55,467 bases of DNA from an uncultured Myxococcales bacterium (lineage in GTDB: Bacteria; Myxococcota_A; UBA9042; DTJE01): NCBI GenBank assembly GCA_903857665.1, contig CAIOFV010000033.1, forward strand, positions 1 through 55,467, written 5' to 3'. The notes beneath the pieces are model-generated. The model was not told the DNA's origin. It did no database searches and was given only the letters and a program-made list of their open reading frames with translations. Made by a program: the position numbers and the translations under genes. This document shows positions 54,320-55,467 of the stretch, one piece after another. How positions within the stretch are numbered: position 1 is the stretch's first letter; each line of letters begins with the position of its first letter.

Positions 54320-55318
54320 TCAATTGACGGGACGGCCGAAGGAACGCGACAGTCGATGCCGGATTTCGTCTCTCAGGGCCGCGGGTTCGACGACGGTGGC
54401 GGCGCCGGCGAAGGACAGCACCCAGCCCGCCAGGAACACCTGGGAATCGTAGGGGAGCCTGACGTCCACGCCGCCGTCCGGAAGGTCGGTCATCGCCGCG
54501 GGCTCGTAGCGTTCGCGGACCCAGGGGGCGACCCGGGGGGCGAACCGGACCACGGCCACCGGGGGGGCGGCGGTCCCGCCCGAGACTGCGGGCGACCGAT
54601 CCGTCCCGCGAAGGGTCGGGTTTCCGAGCGTGCCGGGTGCCCCCCTTGCGGCCTTCCGGCCCGTGCGGCGGCAGGCGACAATCCGATCCATCCGGAAGCG
54701 CCGCTCGTCGCCCCGCAGCAGGCAGATCGCGTCCAGGTACCAGTTGCCGTCGCGGTGGACCAGGCCCAGCGGTGCCACCGGCCGACGGGTGACCTCGTCC
54801 CGGGACGCCGACCAGTACTCGATTTCCATCTCCTCGCCGGCCCGCACGGCGGCATCGACGTCGGCTCGCCGGCCGTCTTCCGCGGGGGTCGCTTCCAGTG
54901 CAACCGTTTCGGGCGAGGGCGAGCCGTCGGCGTTCCGGGCCACGTGCGGTGCGACCTTGGCCAGCAGCACGGACGCCTCGCGCCCCAGCGGCGCGGCCGG
55001 GCCCGCGCAGGCGGCACGGACCGCCACGGCGAGGGCCGCGAACTCGGACGGCGTCAGGGGCAGAGGCCTGCGTCCCAGGCCCTGGTCCAGGTTGGGGCTG
55101 AGATCGACGGTGTCGCCGTCGATGTCGATGTCCACGAATTCGTAGCCGTGCTCGTCGTCGCCGTGCACCATCTGCAGGCGGGACACCGCGTCGGCCAGTT
55201 CCCTTCGGGACAGGCCGATCCTCGACGCCAGGCCGTCCACCGTCATCCGGCCGCCGGCCCGGCGCAGGGTCGCCAGGATCAACTGGAGCCGCTCGATGTC
55301 CCGGGCCGTCGGGTTCAT
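54320..55318 (-). CDS. WYL-domain transcriptional regulator (PafC-like)
   Basis: 332 residues. ATG 55318 overlaps the stop of the next gene upstream (ATGA). N-terminal winged helix: QLILATLRRAGGRMTVDGLASRIGLSRRELADAVSRLQ (residues about 12-50). The WYL core is NWYLDAICLLRGDERRFRMDRI (about 192-213), followed by an Arg/Gly/Pro-rich loop and the C-terminal extension (VRFAPRVAPWVRERYEP, DSQVFLAGWVLSFAGAATVVEP). Such proteins, including PafBC of actinobacteria, bind DNA and sense ligands or single-stranded DNA. The pair likely works as a heterodimer with the upstream gene. Confidence 0.85.
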   Translation of the reverse strand: MNPTARDIERLQLILATLRRAGGRMTVDGLASRIGLSRRELADAVSRLQMVHGDDEHGYEFVDIDIDGDTVDLSPNLDQGLGRRPLPLTPSEFAALAVAVRAACAGPAAPLGREASVLLAKVAPHVARNADGSPSPETVALEATPAEDGRRADVDAAVRAGEEMEIEYWSASRDEVTRRPVAPLGLVHRDGNWYLDAICLLRGDERRFRMDRIVACRRTGRKAARGAPGTLGNPTLRGTDRSPAVSGGTAAPPVAVVRFAPRVAPWVRERYEPAAMTDLPDGGVDVRLPYDSQVFLAGWVLSFAGAATVVEPAALRDEIRHRLSRSFGRPVN

Positions 55319-55467
55319 GGCGCGGCCTCCCCGCAGTGGGCCGCCAGGACCTGGTCGACCAGCGCATCGAAGGCCGAAACGGCCGCGGGGGGACCCAGCA
55401 CCGCGGCCCGTCCCCAGAGCGACAGGACCAGGCCCAGCAGCGCGTCCAGGTTGGTGACCCCGATCTC
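55315..55467 (-). CDS. C-terminal end of a WYL-domain regulator (partial, 5' end outside the window)
   Basis: The last 50 codons are visible and read EIGVTNLDALLGLVLSLWG, then RAAVLGPPAAVSAFDALVDQ and AAHCGEAAP. The part VLSLWGRAAVLGPPAAV is the typical C-terminal WYL extension (compare VLSFAGAATVVEPAAL of the next gene). The stop overlaps the downstream start, so the two genes form a PafB-PafC-like pair. Confidence 0.65.
   Translation of the reverse strand, partial: EIGVTNLDALLGLVLSLWGRAAVLGPPAAVSAFDALVDQVLAAHCGEAAP

Noticed and set aside
54264..55367. N-terminal extension of the barrel-like protein upstream of ATG 54263
   Set aside because: The extension overlaps the WYL gene and is low-complexity; ATG 54263 gives a proper signal peptide.

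Overview
The window is a high-GC (roughly two-thirds G+C), gene-dense bacterial chromosome segment. It looks like a member of the Myxococcota or a close deltaproteobacterial relative. The clues are several secreted proteins built of C-x-D-x-x-x-C cysteine repeats behind Asp-rich linkers, a beta-propeller protein with a MYXO-CTERM-like tail (Cys, hydrophobic stretch, Arg cluster), a probable TIGR04551-type outer-membrane protein, tandem PilZ and FHA signalling proteins, and a type IV minor-pilin cluster behind a sigma-54-type promoter. I see no phage, insertion sequence, integrase, CRISPR array or antibiotic-resistance gene. No stretch longer than about 200 bases lacks a gene or a recognisable site. 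Family assignments are from memory of motifs; no database search was run.

Region by region. 1-5777: two large cysteine-repeat surface or secreted proteins (the first cut by the window edge, with a C-terminal half that resembles BPI/TULIP lipid-binding domains) and a small exported protein made of six 15-residue repeats. 5861-12687: lytic transglycosylase lipoprotein, RlmI-like rRNA methyltransferase, ftsY, valS and an FHA protein. 12702-15667: GT-C-like membrane protein, tandem PilZ protein and a small unknown gene behind two divergent promoters. 15719-19317: glgA, an acyl-CoA carboxylase carboxyltransferase and a universal stress protein. 19324-22465: the overlapping operon folE-Nudix-DHH phosphoesterase, then dapF divergent from it. 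22485-26975: an unknown secreted protein, a stand-alone rplC with its own promoter, an FmdB-type zinc ribbon, an amidohydrolase and a GT2 glycosyltransferase.

27054-31255: small helical protein, UbiB/ABC1 kinase and OmpA-like lipoprotein in one operon, then a BNR-type propeller with a sorting tail. 31331-39836 (minus strand): a probable four-gene envelope operon of a 1268-residue AsmA-like protein, a lipoprotein with a DUF1318/YdbL-like C-terminus, a PD40-propeller plus helical-repeat protein, and a lipoprotein with one CxxCH haem motif. The first two resemble the E. coli YdbH-YnbE-YdbL inter-membrane bridge with the two small partners fused. 39995-45647: Cys-rich lipoproteins, a deoxyinosine-type DNA glycosylase, yfgM-bamB and tRNA-Gln(UUG). 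45835-52205: fimT-pilV-pilW-pilX-pilY1. 52359-55467: a TIGR04551-like barrel and two overlapping WYL-type regulators (the upstream one partial).

The common theme is envelope building and surface decoration: outer-membrane assembly (BamB, YfgM), membrane bridging (AsmA-like), peptidoglycan (lytic transglycosylase, OmpA, DapF), protein export (FtsY), pili and many lipoproteins, mixed with translation genes (valS, rplC, rlmI, tRNA-Gln). The points I rate most interesting are the TULIP-like cysteine-repeat protein, the YdbH/YdbL-like operon with its two extra partners, the orphan rplC, the 15-residue repeat protein, and the sigma-54 promoter before the pilin genes.
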